Assembly: GCA_900469615.1 (NCBI GenBank)
Contig: UBYA01000010.1
Location: 181,597-245,596 of the forward strand
Length of the DNA stretch: 64,000 nucleotides
Direction of reading: 5' to 3'
Origin: Hyphomicrobiales bacterium
Lineage (GTDB): Bacteria; Pseudomonadota; Alphaproteobacteria; Rhizobiales; Rhizobiaceae
Shown here: positions 1-9,550 of the stretch, piece after piece
How positions within the stretch are numbered: the first letter of the stretch is position 1
Layout of the letters: the number at the start of each line of letters is the position of its first letter
Translations under genes and position numbers: made by a program
Notes under the pieces: generated by a model
The model's input: only the letters and a program-made list of their open reading frames with translations
The model's database searches: none
Told to the model about the DNA's origin: nothing

Positions 1-929
1 CCGTTTCGCAATGCAGGCGGTAGCGCGAAGTCGAAGCGCTCCATCCGGCCCGGCAGGCGAGCCTTGGCGACCACGGCAGGTTCGAGCAGCCACGCACCGA
101 CGGGCTGGCCCGCTTCGCTCCGAGGATGAACATGCTCGCCTTGTCTCCCCAGATGGTCGAATACCAGGCCGACCAGTGCGATATTCGTGTCCGCAATGGT
201 CGCATCCTTGCGAAGGTCCGTCCGCAGCACCTCGCATCCGAGTTCATCGGCACGCTGCTGCAGGACCTCGCCCGCTGCATCGTTGGCCGCGAGCGTGGTG
301 ACAAGCACCGCGCCGGGCTTCAGGATGCCGACCTTCTCGCGCGCGATCGCCTCCCGCGTGCCCCCAAGAATCTCCGTATGTTCGAGCGCGATATTGGTGA
401 CGATGGCAATCTCGCCAAAGACGACATTGGTAGAATCCAGCCTGCCGCCGAGCCCGACCTCGACGACGACCCAGTTCAAGCCGGCATCTGCGAATACGAC
501 GAAGGCGGCGGCCGTTATCACGTCGAACCAGGTGGCATCCTCCCCGGCGGTCGCGGCTCGCTTTGCGCTTTCATAACAGTCCAGAACCTGCATGATCGCC
601 TTCGCCAGCGCGTCGTCCCCGACTTCCTGGCCGAGAACGCTGACGCGCTCGTTGACCCGGTCGACATGCGGTGACGCGTAGCGGCCGACTTTCCAGCCGG
701 CCCGCAGCAGTCCGGCTTCGACAAGCGCGCTGACAGAGCCCTTGCCCTTGGTGCCTGCCACATGGATGGCGCGAAAACTCCGGTGAGGGTTGCCCAGGCG
801 CTGCATGAGATCGAGCATCGGCTCAAGGCCAACCCGCATCTCTCCGCGCGGCTTGCGCTCCCAGTTGGTCAGTTGGTCGAGCCGGCGAAGAGCATCGGAT
901 AACGCCTGCCTGGAATGGGACTGCGACAT
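1..929 (-). CDS. folC: Bifunctional folylpolyglutamate / dihydrofolate synthase FolC, 5' part only
   Basis: The protein adds glutamate to dihydropteroate and to tetrahydrofolates in the cytoplasm, using ATP. Reading the minus strand from the ATG at 929 gives about 309 residues before the window edge, with no stop. Around residues 56-66 is HVAGTKGKGS, the FolC nucleotide-binding loop, and near 160 is GLGGRLDSTN, the second FolC signature. The segment TNIALEHTEILGGT also fits the family. A typical FolC is 420-450 residues, so the last third is missing beyond position 1. In many alphaproteobacteria folC sits beside accD, but that flank is not visible. The 5' spacer carries AAAGG ahead of the ATG. 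The identity is secure; the 3' end is outside the window. Confidence 0.93.
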   Translation of the reverse strand, partial: MSQSHSRQALSDALRRLDQLTNWERKPRGEMRVGLEPMLDLMQRLGNPHRSFRAIHVAGTKGKGSVSALVEAGLLRAGWKVGRYASPHVDRVNERVSVLGQEVGDDALAKAIMQVLDCYESAKRAATAGEDATWFDVITAAAFVVFADAGLNWVVVEVGLGGRLDSTNVVFGEIAIVTNIALEHTEILGGTREAIAREKVGILKPGAVLVTTLAANDAAGEVLQQRADELGCEVLRTDLRKDATIADTNIALVGLVFDHLGRQGEHVHPRSEAGQPVGAWLLEPAVVAKARLPGRMERFDFALPPALRN

Positions 930-1005
930 GGGGTGCCTTTTTCAACGATTTCCATGCGGCAACGAAACCGCAAGCTTCCTTAAACCCGCCGCACCCGCAC
1001 CGCCA

Positions 1006-1763
1006 TCAGTTTCTCAGGCGATAACCCGTCCTGAAGATCCATCCCAGGATGGCAAGGCAGATGACGAGGAAAAGCGTGATCATGGCAAGGCTCAGCACCG
1101 GGTTGACATCGGCGATGCCGTAGAAGCTCCAGCGGAAGCCGCTGACGAGATAGAGAACCGGGTTGAGATGGCTGACCGCCTGCCAGAAGGGCGGCAGCAT
1201 GTTGATCGAATAGAAGCTGCCGCCGAGGAAGGTGAGCGGCGGCACGACCAGCATCGGGATCAGGTTCAGCTGCTCGAAATTGCCCGCCCATATGCCGATC
1301 ATGAAGCCGAACAGGCTGAAGGTCACGGCCGTCAGCACGAAGAACAGGATCATCATGAACGGGTGCTCGATCCTGATGTCGACGAAGAAGCTCGCGGTCG
1401 CCAGGATGATCAGGCCGATCAGCATGCCCTTGGTCGCCGCAGCCCCGACATATCCAAGAACGATCTCGGCCATGGCGACGGGGGCCGACAGCACCTCGTA
1501 GATCGTGCCCGTGAATTTCGGGAAATAGATGCCGAAAGAGCCGTTGCTGATGCACTGGCCGAGCAGGGTCAGCATGATCAGGCCGGGCGTGATGAAGGCC
1601 CCATAGGAAACGCCCTCGACCAGATTGATGCGCGAACCGATCGCCGCGCCGAAGACGATAAAGTAGAGCGAGGTGGAAATGACCGGCGAAACCACGCTCT
1701 GCAGCAATGTGCGGCGCGTGCGGGCCATTTCGAAAGCGTAGATGGATTTGATCGCCTCGAAGT

Positions 1764-1767
<4 letters not shown>
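1006..1767 (-). CDS. yadH: ABC-2 type exporter permease, YadH family
   Basis: This 253-residue integral membrane protein has about six hydrophobic segments. The family signature near the C-terminus, [18 protein letters not shown] followed by [14 protein letters not shown], is the ABC-2 transporter motif seen in YadH and NodJ. Its start ATG overlaps the stop of the upstream ATPase gene by 4 bp (ATGA), so the two are translationally coupled. It would form the channel of a two-gene exporter in the inner membrane. The substrate cannot be inferred. NodJ is a relative, but no nod genes are nearby and the ATPase resembles YadG more than NodI. Confidence 0.88.
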
Positions 1768-2690
<923 letters not shown>

Positions 2691-2761
2691 GGCGAGGCAA
2701 AATCCGGCTTTTGTGATGATTTTCGCGGCGTTTGCCCGCTATATAGCCGGTTTAGCGCTTT

Positions 2762-2777
2762 GACCACCCCGCGGTGG
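2762..2777. repeat. Inverted repeat in the yadG upstream region
   Basis: ACCACC-CCGC-GGTGGT is a perfect 6-bp inverted repeat with a 4-nt spacer. It lies about 70 bp upstream of the yadG start in a 386-bp gap between divergent transcripts. It could be an operator or a small hairpin. It has no T-run, so a terminator is unlikely. No regulator can be assigned. Confidence 0.3.
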
Positions 2778-2959
2778 TGAAACACAGCGTTCGTCTAAGC
2801 CAAATAAGCTGTCATCAAATCGTGACCTTCGTCGGGCATATACCGTCCCCAGGTGAGCAACGTTTGTCGCAACTCCGCCCAATGCCTCTTGGCGGCACCG
2901 TCAGCGCCTGTTGTACTGGCCGATTTATTGCCCTCGCATTGATATTGCACGCATCATTG

Positions 2960-3048
2960 CAAAAATGAAATTCTTTTCTGGAGCAGGCAAGGATCCCCCG
3001 TCGTTGCCACGCGCCACTCAAGCCGGCACTCGCCGGCTTTTTCTTTTT
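2960..3048 (+). ncRNA. Candidate small RNA ending in an intrinsic terminator
   Basis: The + strand here has a hairpin (GGCAA 2986-2990 pairing with TTGCC 3004-3008) whose loop carries the C-rich GGATCCCCCGTCG. A strong terminator follows at 3021-3048. No + strand gene lies upstream, because yadG points the other way and starts at 2690, so the terminator must serve a short independent transcript. The 5' end is a guess. No Rfam family was recognised; SRP RNA is excluded because its GGAAGCAGC core is absent. Confidence 0.38.
3021..3048 (+). terminator. Rho-independent terminator of the candidate small RNA
   Basis: AGCCGGC-ACTC-GCCGGCT followed by TTTTCTTTTT. The T-run is only on the + strand side, so it does not serve the minus-strand gene at 3077-3331. 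Confidence 0.7.
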
Positions 3049-3076
3049 CGCCGGCTTGCGAACGGCAAAGCAATCG

Positions 3077-3331
3077 TCACCAGCTGCCGTTCACGCCACA
3101 ACCGGCCGGCGGCAAGGTCCTGTGCTCGAACCGCGCCTTCAGCATCTCGCAACCCTTGTCGCGAATGGGTCCGGGCATCATGGTGTTGAGACCGATGCCC
3201 ACTTCGTCGAACGGATCGTCGGCATAGGCGACATAAGCATACCAGCGGCCGCCGATGACGATGACGATGGCAACCAGCGCGGCAATGAGCGCCCTTCCCA
3301 GGCTTCTCTTTCGTTTCGGTGCGTCTTCCAT
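3077..3331 (-). CDS. Small single-pass membrane protein, hypothetical
   Basis: This is an 84-residue protein. A basic N-terminus (EDAPKRKRSLGR) precedes one hydrophobic segment at about residues 13-28 (ALIAALVAIVIVIGG). A soluble C-terminal part follows with two Cys (KGCEML and PAGCG) that could form a disulfide outside the membrane. A good Shine-Dalgarno (GAGGA) lies 5-6 bp before the ATG. The topology suggests an N-in anchor with a periplasmic tail. I do not recognise the family and no function is proposed. Confidence 0.6.
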   Translation of the reverse strand: MEDAPKRKRSLGRALIAALVAIVIVIGGRWYAYVAYADDPFDEVGIGLNTMMPGPIRDKGCEMLKARFEHRTLPPAGCGVNGSW

Positions 3332-3436
3332 GAAATCCTCTATGCCGGGGGCGGCGCACTTAAGCCCGATTCCCCTCGAAAGGTAAATCGGCCTCCCGGT
3401 CCTGCAAGGGTGAATGCCGCTCCGGCGGGGAGCCGG

Positions 3437-4627
3437 TCAAAGGCTGCAGTAGCGCCGGCCACCCTTCCGGTCCCTGAGGTCGAAATGGAAATGATTCCAA
3501 TGCTCGGGATTGCTGCCCGGCCCGAGAACCGTATCGAAATAGCGGCAGCTGTCAACGCGAACGGCCTTGAGCAACTGGCCTTCGCGGAAGGAGAAGAGCC
3601 CCTTCTTGCGCACGTCGATCACATGACCGTTCTTCAGGATGAAGGTGCCGACATCGATGGCGTTGCCATGGGCATGCTCGGACATGGGATTGTAGCGTTG
3701 CCGGCTGTTGTTCATCCGCCGGCAGGAATAGCCGCCGAGCGGCACGATGGTGCCGATGCCGGACCAGTAACGCGTGCGCGCCGCCGGGGCGAGCTCATTC
3801 TTTACCCATTTGGCGAAAGCCAGCGTCACCTGGCAGTTCAAGGTGACGGCGGGCCTGACGGCGATGTTGCCGGAAAGACCGCTGAGCGAGATCGGATAAG
3901 GGACCTGGCAAGCCGCACCGTTCGATATGGCCGGCTTGTCCGTATAGACGACGCCCATGCGCCTCAGTTCCTGGCGGCAGGCGACTTCCGAAGGCGGCAT
4001 CATGCCCGGCATCGATTGCGGCGCTTCGAACTGCTGATCGAGACGCGGCAGCGGATTTTCGACGCGCGGCAGCATCGCGACCTGGGTTCCCGGCTGCTGG
4101 CGCGGTATCCGCGACTGATTGAGCTCGGCCTGCACGGCTGGCCTCTGGAGCATGGAGCGATTGGTCTGCACCGGCGTATCGGTGCCGATGCCGCCGACGA
4201 CGGGCTCGTCCGACTGGCCTTCGGCGATGTTCTGCTGTTCTTCCTGCGCCAGTCCCACCACCGATGGGGACTGCGCCTCCTCGCTTGGCCCGACGCCGAG
4301 TTCGGCATCCATATTGACGCCTTGAGACGGAACATCCGATTGGCGCGCCAGCCCGGTTTCGACATCCGACGTGGTCACGGCCTCGCCGGTTCCCGTAGAA
4401 CGAGCGGGGCCATTGTTATAGTTGCTCGAAGCGGAAACGACGGGATCCTGCACGCCCTGATAGGCGAATTGCCGCTGCGGCACGCTGTGATGCGGCTTGA
4501 TGGAGCCGACGCGCGAGGAGTTGTCGATGCCGGAGGGCGGCACGAGACTGTCGGCCGTGCAGGCGACCAGCGCAGACGACAATAGCAATGGCAGCGCGAC
4601 CCGCCGTAGAATGGGTAAAATGGTCAT
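3437..4627 (-). CDS. Extensin-like C-terminal domain lipoprotein (LAS-type peptidase fold)
   Basis: This is a 396-residue exported protein. The N-terminus has a signal peptide ending in a lipobox (SALVAC), predicting a lipoprotein with Cys near residue 20. Residues ~30-240 are Gln/Ser/Pro-rich and probably disordered. The last ~170 residues form the extensin-like C-terminal domain: MSEHAHGNAIDVG supplies the H-x6-D pattern and EHWNHFHFD a terminal H-x-H, as in LAS/VanY-type zinc peptidases. Four Cys in this domain could make disulfides. A role in peptidoglycan cutting is inferred from the fold only. I chose the ATG at 4627 because it directly precedes the signal peptide; AGGAG is only 1 nt upstream, so the exact start is uncertain. 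Confidence 0.8.
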   Translation of the reverse strand: MTILPILRRVALPLLLSSALVACTADSLVPPSGIDNSSRVGSIKPHHSVPQRQFAYQGVQDPVVSASSNYNNGPARSTGTGEAVTTSDVETGLARQSDVPSQGVNMDAELGVGPSEEAQSPSVVGLAQEEQQNIAEGQSDEPVVGGIGTDTPVQTNRSMLQRPAVQAELNQSRIPRQQPGTQVAMLPRVENPLPRLDQQFEAPQSMPGMMPPSEVACRQELRRMGVVYTDKPAISNGAACQVPYPISLSGLSGNIAVRPAVTLNCQVTLAFAKWVKNELAPAARTRYWSGIGTIVPLGGYSCRRMNNSRQRYNPMSEHAHGNAIDVGTFILKNGHVIDVRKKGLFSFREGQLLKAVRVDSCRYFDTVLGPGSNPEHWNHFHFDLRDRKGGRRYCSL

Positions 4628-4872
4628 ACTCCTGATCCGCTGCCCCAGCCACGGTCGGTAACGATGATAAATCCTAAACGGGAAGGGTGAACGAATGCTT
4701 ACCGCAGCGGATCGCGATGTTCCGGGGCGGCACGCCATGACACGGAAACCGGCTGAAGCACCGCCCGCGGCCCACAGAAGTCCCTTGCGGAAATGCCCGA
4801 TACGGCTTTTCGATTGCGGCCGGATTGCATAGGTTGAATACCGGAATCGGGCAGCACAACAGGAGCAGATGA

Positions 4873-5262
4873 ATGAACGACAGCGTCAAACCGAGAGGCG
4901 AGCTGACATTGCGCACGCTGGCCATGCCCGCCGACGCCAATCCCGCCGGCGATATTTTCGGCGGCTGGGTCATGGCGCAGATGGATTTGGCGAGCGGCAT
5001 CCGCGCTGCGGAACGCGCGCGCGGCCGCGTCGTCACGGCAGCGGTCAAGGAAATGGCGTTCGAGTTGCCGGTCAAGATTGGCGACACGCTGAGCGTCTTT
5101 ACCGATATCGAACGCGTCGGCCGCACATCGATCACGCTGAACGTCGAGGCCTGGGCGCACCGTGCACGCTACAACACGCTGGAAAAGGTGACTGGCGCAA
5201 CCTTCATCATGGTCGCGCTCGACGAGAACGGGGCGCCGAAGGCCGTATCGGAGGAGAGCTGA
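4873..5262 (+). CDS. yciA: Acyl-CoA thioesterase, YciA family hotdog protein
   Basis: This 129-residue single hotdog domain hydrolyses acyl-CoA to free acid and CoA in the cytoplasm. The signature NPAGDIFGGWVMAQMDLA near residue 23 carries the catalytic Asp and helix start of YciA enzymes. AAVKEMAFELPVKIGD is the family's second strand block. The length matches the E. coli protein (about 132). AGGAG lies upstream, and two overlapping ATGs (4869 and 4873) are possible in different frames; only 4873 gives the protein. The next gene starts 4 bp after the stop, so the two are probably co-transcribed. Confidence 0.9.
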   Translation: MNDSVKPRGELTLRTLAMPADANPAGDIFGGWVMAQMDLASGIRAAERARGRVVTAAVKEMAFELPVKIGDTLSVFTDIERVGRTSITLNVEAWAHRARYNTLEKVTGATFIMVALDENGAPKAVSEES

Positions 5263-5266
5263 CGCG

Positions 5267-5854
5267 ATGGGCGCGCACACACCGGAAGTCTACGTCTATA
5301 TCAGGACGGTCATGAGCATGGTGATCGGCCTTTCGCTCGCCCAGCTCCTCACCCGCCTCGCCGGTTTCGTGCAATCGCCCGGCAAGAACAAGATCTACCT
5401 GGTCCACATCGGCTGGGTGCTGTCGATGTTCCTGTTCATCATCCATTTCTGGTGGTGGGAATACCGGCTGCAATCCGTCGCGCAGATCAATTTCGGCGTC
5501 TATCTCTTTCTCATTTGCTTCTGCTGCCTTTTCTACTTCCTGTGCGTGCTGCTGAATCCGCCGTCGGTCGAGGACTACGGCGGCTTCGAGGAATATTTCA
5601 TCTCCAGACGCGGCTGGTTTTTCGGCCTGCTTGCCGTGACCTACGCCGTCGATCTCATCGATACGCTGTTGAAAGGCGAGGCCTATTTCCACTCGCTCGG
5701 CTGGGAATATCCGACGCGCAACATCGTCTACATCGTCCTGTGCATCGTTGCCGCCATCACCGCCAACCGACGTTTCCAGGCGGCATTCGTGATTGTCGGG
5801 CTGATCTATCAGGTCACATGGATCTTTCGTCTCTATGACGTGCTTCCGGGATAG
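5267..5854 (+). CDS. Multi-pass membrane protein, hypothetical
   Basis: This is a 195-residue protein with about six hydrophobic segments: SMVIGLSLAQLL, IGWVLSMFLFIIHFWWWEY, FGVYLFLICFCCLFYFLC, FFGLLAVTYAVDLID, NIVYIVLCIVAAITAN and AFVIVGLIYQVTW. It is aromatic-rich, especially in Trp and Tyr near membrane borders. It starts 4 bp after yciA, with GGAGGA inside the yciA tail as ribosome binding site. I do not recognise a named family. The only inference is an inner-membrane location and co-expression with the thioesterase. Confidence 0.75.
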   Translation: MGAHTPEVYVYIRTVMSMVIGLSLAQLLTRLAGFVQSPGKNKIYLVHIGWVLSMFLFIIHFWWWEYRLQSVAQINFGVYLFLICFCCLFYFLCVLLNPPSVEDYGGFEEYFISRRGWFFGLLAVTYAVDLIDTLLKGEAYFHSLGWEYPTRNIVYIVLCIVAAITANRRFQAAFVIVGLIYQVTWIFRLYDVLPG

Positions 5855-5977
5855 GCATCCCATTCCCGGCGATAAAATGGCAGCCATTTCGATGCGCTGC
5901 GATCATTGACCAAGACATCGCCATATTGTTCAGATCGATTGCCGTCCGAGACGCAGGTGGGAGACGCAGCCTTGAAG

Positions 5978-7564
5978 ATGAAGAGCTATGCATTGGGTTT
6001 GGCGATCGCTCTTTCGCTGCCGTGGCTCGCCCATGCCGAAGACCCCGCGCCCGGACCGGCCAGTACGACGATCGACCTCAAATACTGGGTGGAATTCGCA
6101 AAGCAGGGCAATCCGGCAGCGCAATACGGGCTGGGCTATCGCTATGCCAATGGCCAGGGCGTGGAGCAGGACGACGAACAGGCGGTCGATTGGTATCGGA
6201 AAGCGGCCGATCAAGGCAATGCTCAGGCGCAATATGCGCTGGCTTATATGTATGCCAGCGGTCGCGGCGTCGATGCGGACATGAAGCAGGCGAACGACTG
6301 GTATATGAGGGCGGCGCAACGCGGCAACGCCGACGCTCAATATGCGCTCGGCTACTCCTATGCCAATGGCCGCGGCATGGATGCCGACAGCGAAGGCGCA
6401 GTCGGCTGGTACAGGAAATCCGCCGCCCAGGGACAGGCTCAGGCGCAATATGCGCTCGGCTACATGTATGCCAACGGCCTCGGCGTCCAGCAGGACCAAG
6501 CGGCCGCGCTCGATTGGTATCGCAAGGCGGCCGATCAGGGCCGCTCCGACGCCCAGTACGCGCTCGGCTATATGTACGATAACGGCCAAGGCACCGAAGT
6601 AGATCTCGCAAAGGCCGTCGACTGGTACAGGAAGGCGGGCGATCAGGGCAACGCACAGGGCCTGTATGCCGTCGGCTACGCCTATGCCAACGGCAGAGGT
6701 GTCGAGCGGGACGATGCCGAAGCCTATGCCTGGTATATGAAAGCCGCCGAAAGGGGCCGCGCCGATGCGCAGTATGCCGTCGGCTACAGCCTTGCGAACG
6801 GCCTCGGCGTCGCGCGGGACTACCGGCAGGCGCTGCAATGGTATCGCAAATCCGCCGATCAGGGGCGTTCAGACGCCCAATATGCCATCGGCTATCTCTA
6901 TGCCAACGGTCAGGGCGTGAAAGTCGACGACGACAGCGCCGTCAGATGGTATCGCAAGGCGGCCGGCCAGGGTGACGCGCAAGGCGAATACGCCCTGGCC
7001 TACATGTATGCGGGCGGGCGTGGCGTTGCGAAGAACGACGCCAAAGCGTTCGAATTGTATGCGAAAGCCGCCGGCCAGGGCCATGCCGATGCGCAATATG
7101 CCCTGGGCTACATGTACCAGAGCGGCCAGGGAACGAAGCCGGACAAGGCGGCCGCAGCCAACTGGTATCGCAAGGCGGCTGACCAGAACAATTCGCAGGG
7201 CCAGTATGCCCTCGCCTACCTCTATTATCAGGGTGACGGCGCGGCCAGGGACTACGGTCAGGCCGCCGAGCTGTTTCGCAAGGCGGCCGATCAGGGCGAT
7301 GCCCGCGCGGAATACGGCCTTGGATATCTGTATTATAATGGGTATGGCGTGCCAAAGGACTCCACAATTGCCGCCGACTGGTTCAACAAGGCGGCAGCGA
7401 AGGGATTGCCGGAGGCACAGCATGGACTCAGCTATATGGCAGCCAATGGCGAAGGCCCCATCAGGGATCTCGGACCATTGAGACAAGGAGCCACAGGGCA
7501 GAAGGCCGCCTCCGATATGACGGGCTGGGTCATATTTCATTTGCTGATGGCGCTCGTGCCCTGA
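5978..7564 (+). CDS. Secreted Sel1-like repeat protein, 12-13 repeats
   Basis: About 528 residues. A signal peptide (GLAIALSLPWLAHA) is followed by twelve complete Sel1-like repeats of ~36 residues with the pattern AQYALGYMYANGxGVxxD...AxxWYRKAAxQG, plus a degenerate thirteenth. These alpha/alpha repeats form a solenoid that scaffolds protein-protein contacts, here in the periplasm or outside. There is no catalytic domain. The ATG at 5978 sits at the signal peptide; a TTG six bases earlier has better spacing to GGGAG and may be the true start. The tail after repeat 13 ends in a hydrophobic stretch (WVIFHLLMALVP). A shorter paralogue follows 56 bp downstream. Confidence 0.85.
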   Translation: MKSYALGLAIALSLPWLAHAEDPAPGPASTTIDLKYWVEFAKQGNPAAQYGLGYRYANGQGVEQDDEQAVDWYRKAADQGNAQAQYALAYMYASGRGVDADMKQANDWYMRAAQRGNADAQYALGYSYANGRGMDADSEGAVGWYRKSAAQGQAQAQYALGYMYANGLGVQQDQAAALDWYRKAADQGRSDAQYALGYMYDNGQGTEVDLAKAVDWYRKAGDQGNAQGLYAVGYAYANGRGVERDDAEAYAWYMKAAERGRADAQYAVGYSLANGLGVARDYRQALQWYRKSADQGRSDAQYAIGYLYANGQGVKVDDDSAVRWYRKAAGQGDAQGEYALAYMYAGGRGVAKNDAKAFELYAKAAGQGHADAQYALGYMYQSGQGTKPDKAAAANWYRKAADQNNSQGQYALAYLYYQGDGAARDYGQAAELFRKAADQGDARAEYGLGYLYYNGYGVPKDSTIAADWFNKAAAKGLPEAQHGLSYMAANGEGPIRDLGPLRQGATGQKAASDMTGWVIFHLLMALVP

Positions 7565-7620
7565 CGGTCGCGAAGTGCTTGCCATCTTGATTCAACGGAT
7601 TTTCGACTGAGGGGTAGATC

Positions 7621-8691
7621 GTGAACTGGAAGAAGGGGGCCATCGGCTTGCTTTTCGCGCTGGCGTCCATGGGGGCAGCGCACGCCGATGTCGGACGCAA
7701 CGGCTTCGATCGCGGAGAGTTCAAATCCGGACTGGATTACTGGCGCCCGTTGGCCAACAAGGGCAACGTCGCGGCACAGATAAAACTCGGGCAAATGTAC
7801 GAGGAGGGCGACGGCGTCGAGAAGAATCTCACCCAGGCTCTGAACTGGTACAGGAAAGCGGCCGATCAGGGAAACGCCGAAGCGCAATTCAACGTCGGCA
7901 CCATGTACGATCAGGGCGAGGGAATCACCGCCGACAAGAGCCAGGCCATTCTATGGTACAGGAAGGCGGCCGATCAGGGATATCTCAACGCGCAATACAA
8001 TCTCGGTGTCGTCTACGACACCGGCCAGGGCGTCGCGCAGGACAAGCCGCAGGCTTTCGCCTGGTACAGCAAGGCCGCCGAACAGGGCGATGCGGACGCG
8101 CAGTTCAACGTCGGCACCATGTACGACCAGGGAGACGGCGTCGGGAAGGACAAAGGCAAGGCCGCCCTGTGGTATGGTAAGGCCGCCGCGCAGGGCAAAG
8201 TCGAGGCGCAGTTCAATCTCGGCATCATGTACCGCGATGGCGAAGGCGTCGCCAAGGATGGCGCCGCCGCCCTCTCCTGGTTCCGCAGGGCGGCCGACCA
8301 GGGAGATGCCAGTTCCCAGTTCAATATCGGCGCCATGTATGCCGATGGCGACGGCGTCAAGCAGGACGATGCCCAGGCGATCGCATGGTTCCTGAAAGCC
8401 GCCGCGCAGAACGACGTCGAAGCGGAATACAATCTCGGCGTCATGTTCCGCGACGGCGAAGGCATCGCCAAGAACGGTCCTCAGGCGATCTACTGGTTCA
8501 AGCGCGCGGCGGAGCATCGCTATGCCGACGCCGCCTATAATCTCGCCATGATGTACCGCGACGGCGACGGCGTCCCGGCTGATGCGGCCAAGGCGGCGGA
8601 ATGGTTCCGCAAGGCAAAACACCTGGGCTATGACGGCGGCGGCGACGAAGAACCGGATGAACCATCGGGCGAACAAAGCATCCCGATATGA
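7621..8691 (+). CDS. Secreted Sel1-like repeat protein, 8 repeats
   Basis: This 356-residue protein is read from a GTG start preceded by GAGGGG. Its N-terminal signal peptide (GLLFALASMGAAHA) predicts export. Eight Sel1-like repeats of 36 residues occupy residues ~45-335, with AQFNVGTMYDQGxGVxxD as the common core. A short acidic tail (GGGDEEPDEPSGE) ends the protein. It is a paralogue of the upstream gene but uses FN/YN rather than YALGY cores, so the pair looks like an old duplication. A scaffold or adaptor role in the envelope is inferred from the repeat family; no partner is identified. Confidence 0.85.
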   Translation: MNWKKGAIGLLFALASMGAAHADVGRNGFDRGEFKSGLDYWRPLANKGNVAAQIKLGQMYEEGDGVEKNLTQALNWYRKAADQGNAEAQFNVGTMYDQGEGITADKSQAILWYRKAADQGYLNAQYNLGVVYDTGQGVAQDKPQAFAWYSKAAEQGDADAQFNVGTMYDQGDGVGKDKGKAALWYGKAAAQGKVEAQFNLGIMYRDGEGVAKDGAAALSWFRRAADQGDASSQFNIGAMYADGDGVKQDDAQAIAWFLKAAAQNDVEAEYNLGVMFRDGEGIAKNGPQAIYWFKRAAEHRYADAAYNLAMMYRDGDGVPADAAKAAEWFRKAKHLGYDGGGDEEPDEPSGEQSIPI

Positions 8692-8976
8692 ATTTGGTTG
8701 GGCAGGCCGAACGCTCTCGCTCGGCCTCCTGAATCTCCTGTCATTGCTCCCGGCCAATTGCGGTAAAGCAGGCAACGCCTGCGAATCGACGGGCGCGACG
8801 CGCCATGTGGGCATCGCGACACGCGTCGACCCGGCGGGAATGCATGGGCTTCCCTCCTTGCATTCATCACGCCGTAACCATCAAATGATGGGGATTGCCT
8901 TGGCTGGTGAAGAGATGGAAGACTATGCGGCGCCGGGCCTGATTTGCTGCTTCTTCTCTTGCAAGGATAGATCGCC
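8692..8976. other. Intergenic region without a recognised gene
   Basis: 285 bp between the second Sel1 gene and the small secreted protein. A weak hairpin (GGCCGA...TCGGCC near 8705) lacks a T-run. No convincing promoter or open frame was seen. Confidence 0.5.
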
Positions 8977-9492
8977 GTGAACCTGAAATATCCCATATCC
9001 TCCTTCCCGTTCCTGCCGCCTCTTCGCATGGCTTTGCTCGCCTCCGCGATTGTGTTGCCTTTCTCTCCGCTTCCGATGGCGGCAGGGCCGGCGCAAGCTG
9101 CGCCCGGCTCGTGCTGGTCGCTGTTGCAAAGCAAATTCGGCCCGCAGATCGAGAAATCGGTGAACGAGGCCGATCCGTGCAAGAAACTGCCGGGCGTCGA
9201 TCATAAGGACAAGTTCGAGGTGAAGTCGCTCGATGTCTGCGACGCTCCGGGCGGCGGCGTGCAGATCAACGCGCATGCGGAAATGGCCTGCAAGTCTCAT
9301 GGAGTGCTGAAGACGACGCTCAAAGGCCAGCTGGACGCTTCCATGACGGTCGATGTCGGCGCATGCCACATCACCGACATGCACCTCGGAATCAACGGCC
9401 CCATCGGCGAGTTGATATCCTCCGTCGGCGGATTGCAGGATCTCGCGCGCGGTTTTGCCCAGGCCAAGATCTCCGAAATCTGCGGCAAATAA
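8977..9492 (+). CDS. Small secreted Cys-containing protein, hypothetical
   Basis: This 171-residue protein starts at GTG with AAGGA upstream. A long signal peptide runs to about residue 41 (cleavage near PAQAAPG). The mature part of ~130 residues has six cysteines (GSCW, DPCKK, DVCDAP, MACKSH, GACHI, SEICGK), an even number that suggests three disulfides in the periplasm or medium. The DVGACHITDMHLGINGPIGEL segment looks like strand-rich lipid- or ligand-binding folds, but I do not recognise a family. The convergent MFS gene ends 59 bp downstream across a shared hairpin. Confidence 0.7.
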   Translation: MNLKYPISSFPFLPPLRMALLASAIVLPFSPLPMAAGPAQAAPGSCWSLLQSKFGPQIEKSVNEADPCKKLPGVDHKDKFEVKSLDVCDAPGGGVQINAHAEMACKSHGVLKTTLKGQLDASMTVDVGACHITDMHLGINGPIGELISSVGGLQDLARGFAQAKISEICGK

Positions 9493-9502
9493 TAATGGCA
9501 AA

Positions 9503-9525
9503 GGGCCGGCGCGAAACACCGGCCC
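9503..9525 (-). terminator. Hairpin between convergent genes, terminator for the MFS gene
   Basis: GGGCCGG and CCGGCCC are separated by 9 nt. On the minus strand the hairpin is followed by TTTGCCATTATTATTT, a T-rich tract suited to terminating the MFS gene. On the + strand no T-run follows. Confidence 0.5.
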
Positions 9526-9550
9526 CTCCCAATTCAGATAGCAAAGCGGC

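Noticed and set aside
2762..3048. SRP RNA or a tRNA in the yadG upstream gap
   Set aside because: The SRP core GGAAGCAGC and the tRNA T-loop GTTCGA pattern are both absent.
3056..4585. A 509-codon plus-strand open frame opposite the extensin-like gene
   Set aside because: The minus strand has a lipobox, extensin domain motifs and a terminal HxH; the plus frame has none.
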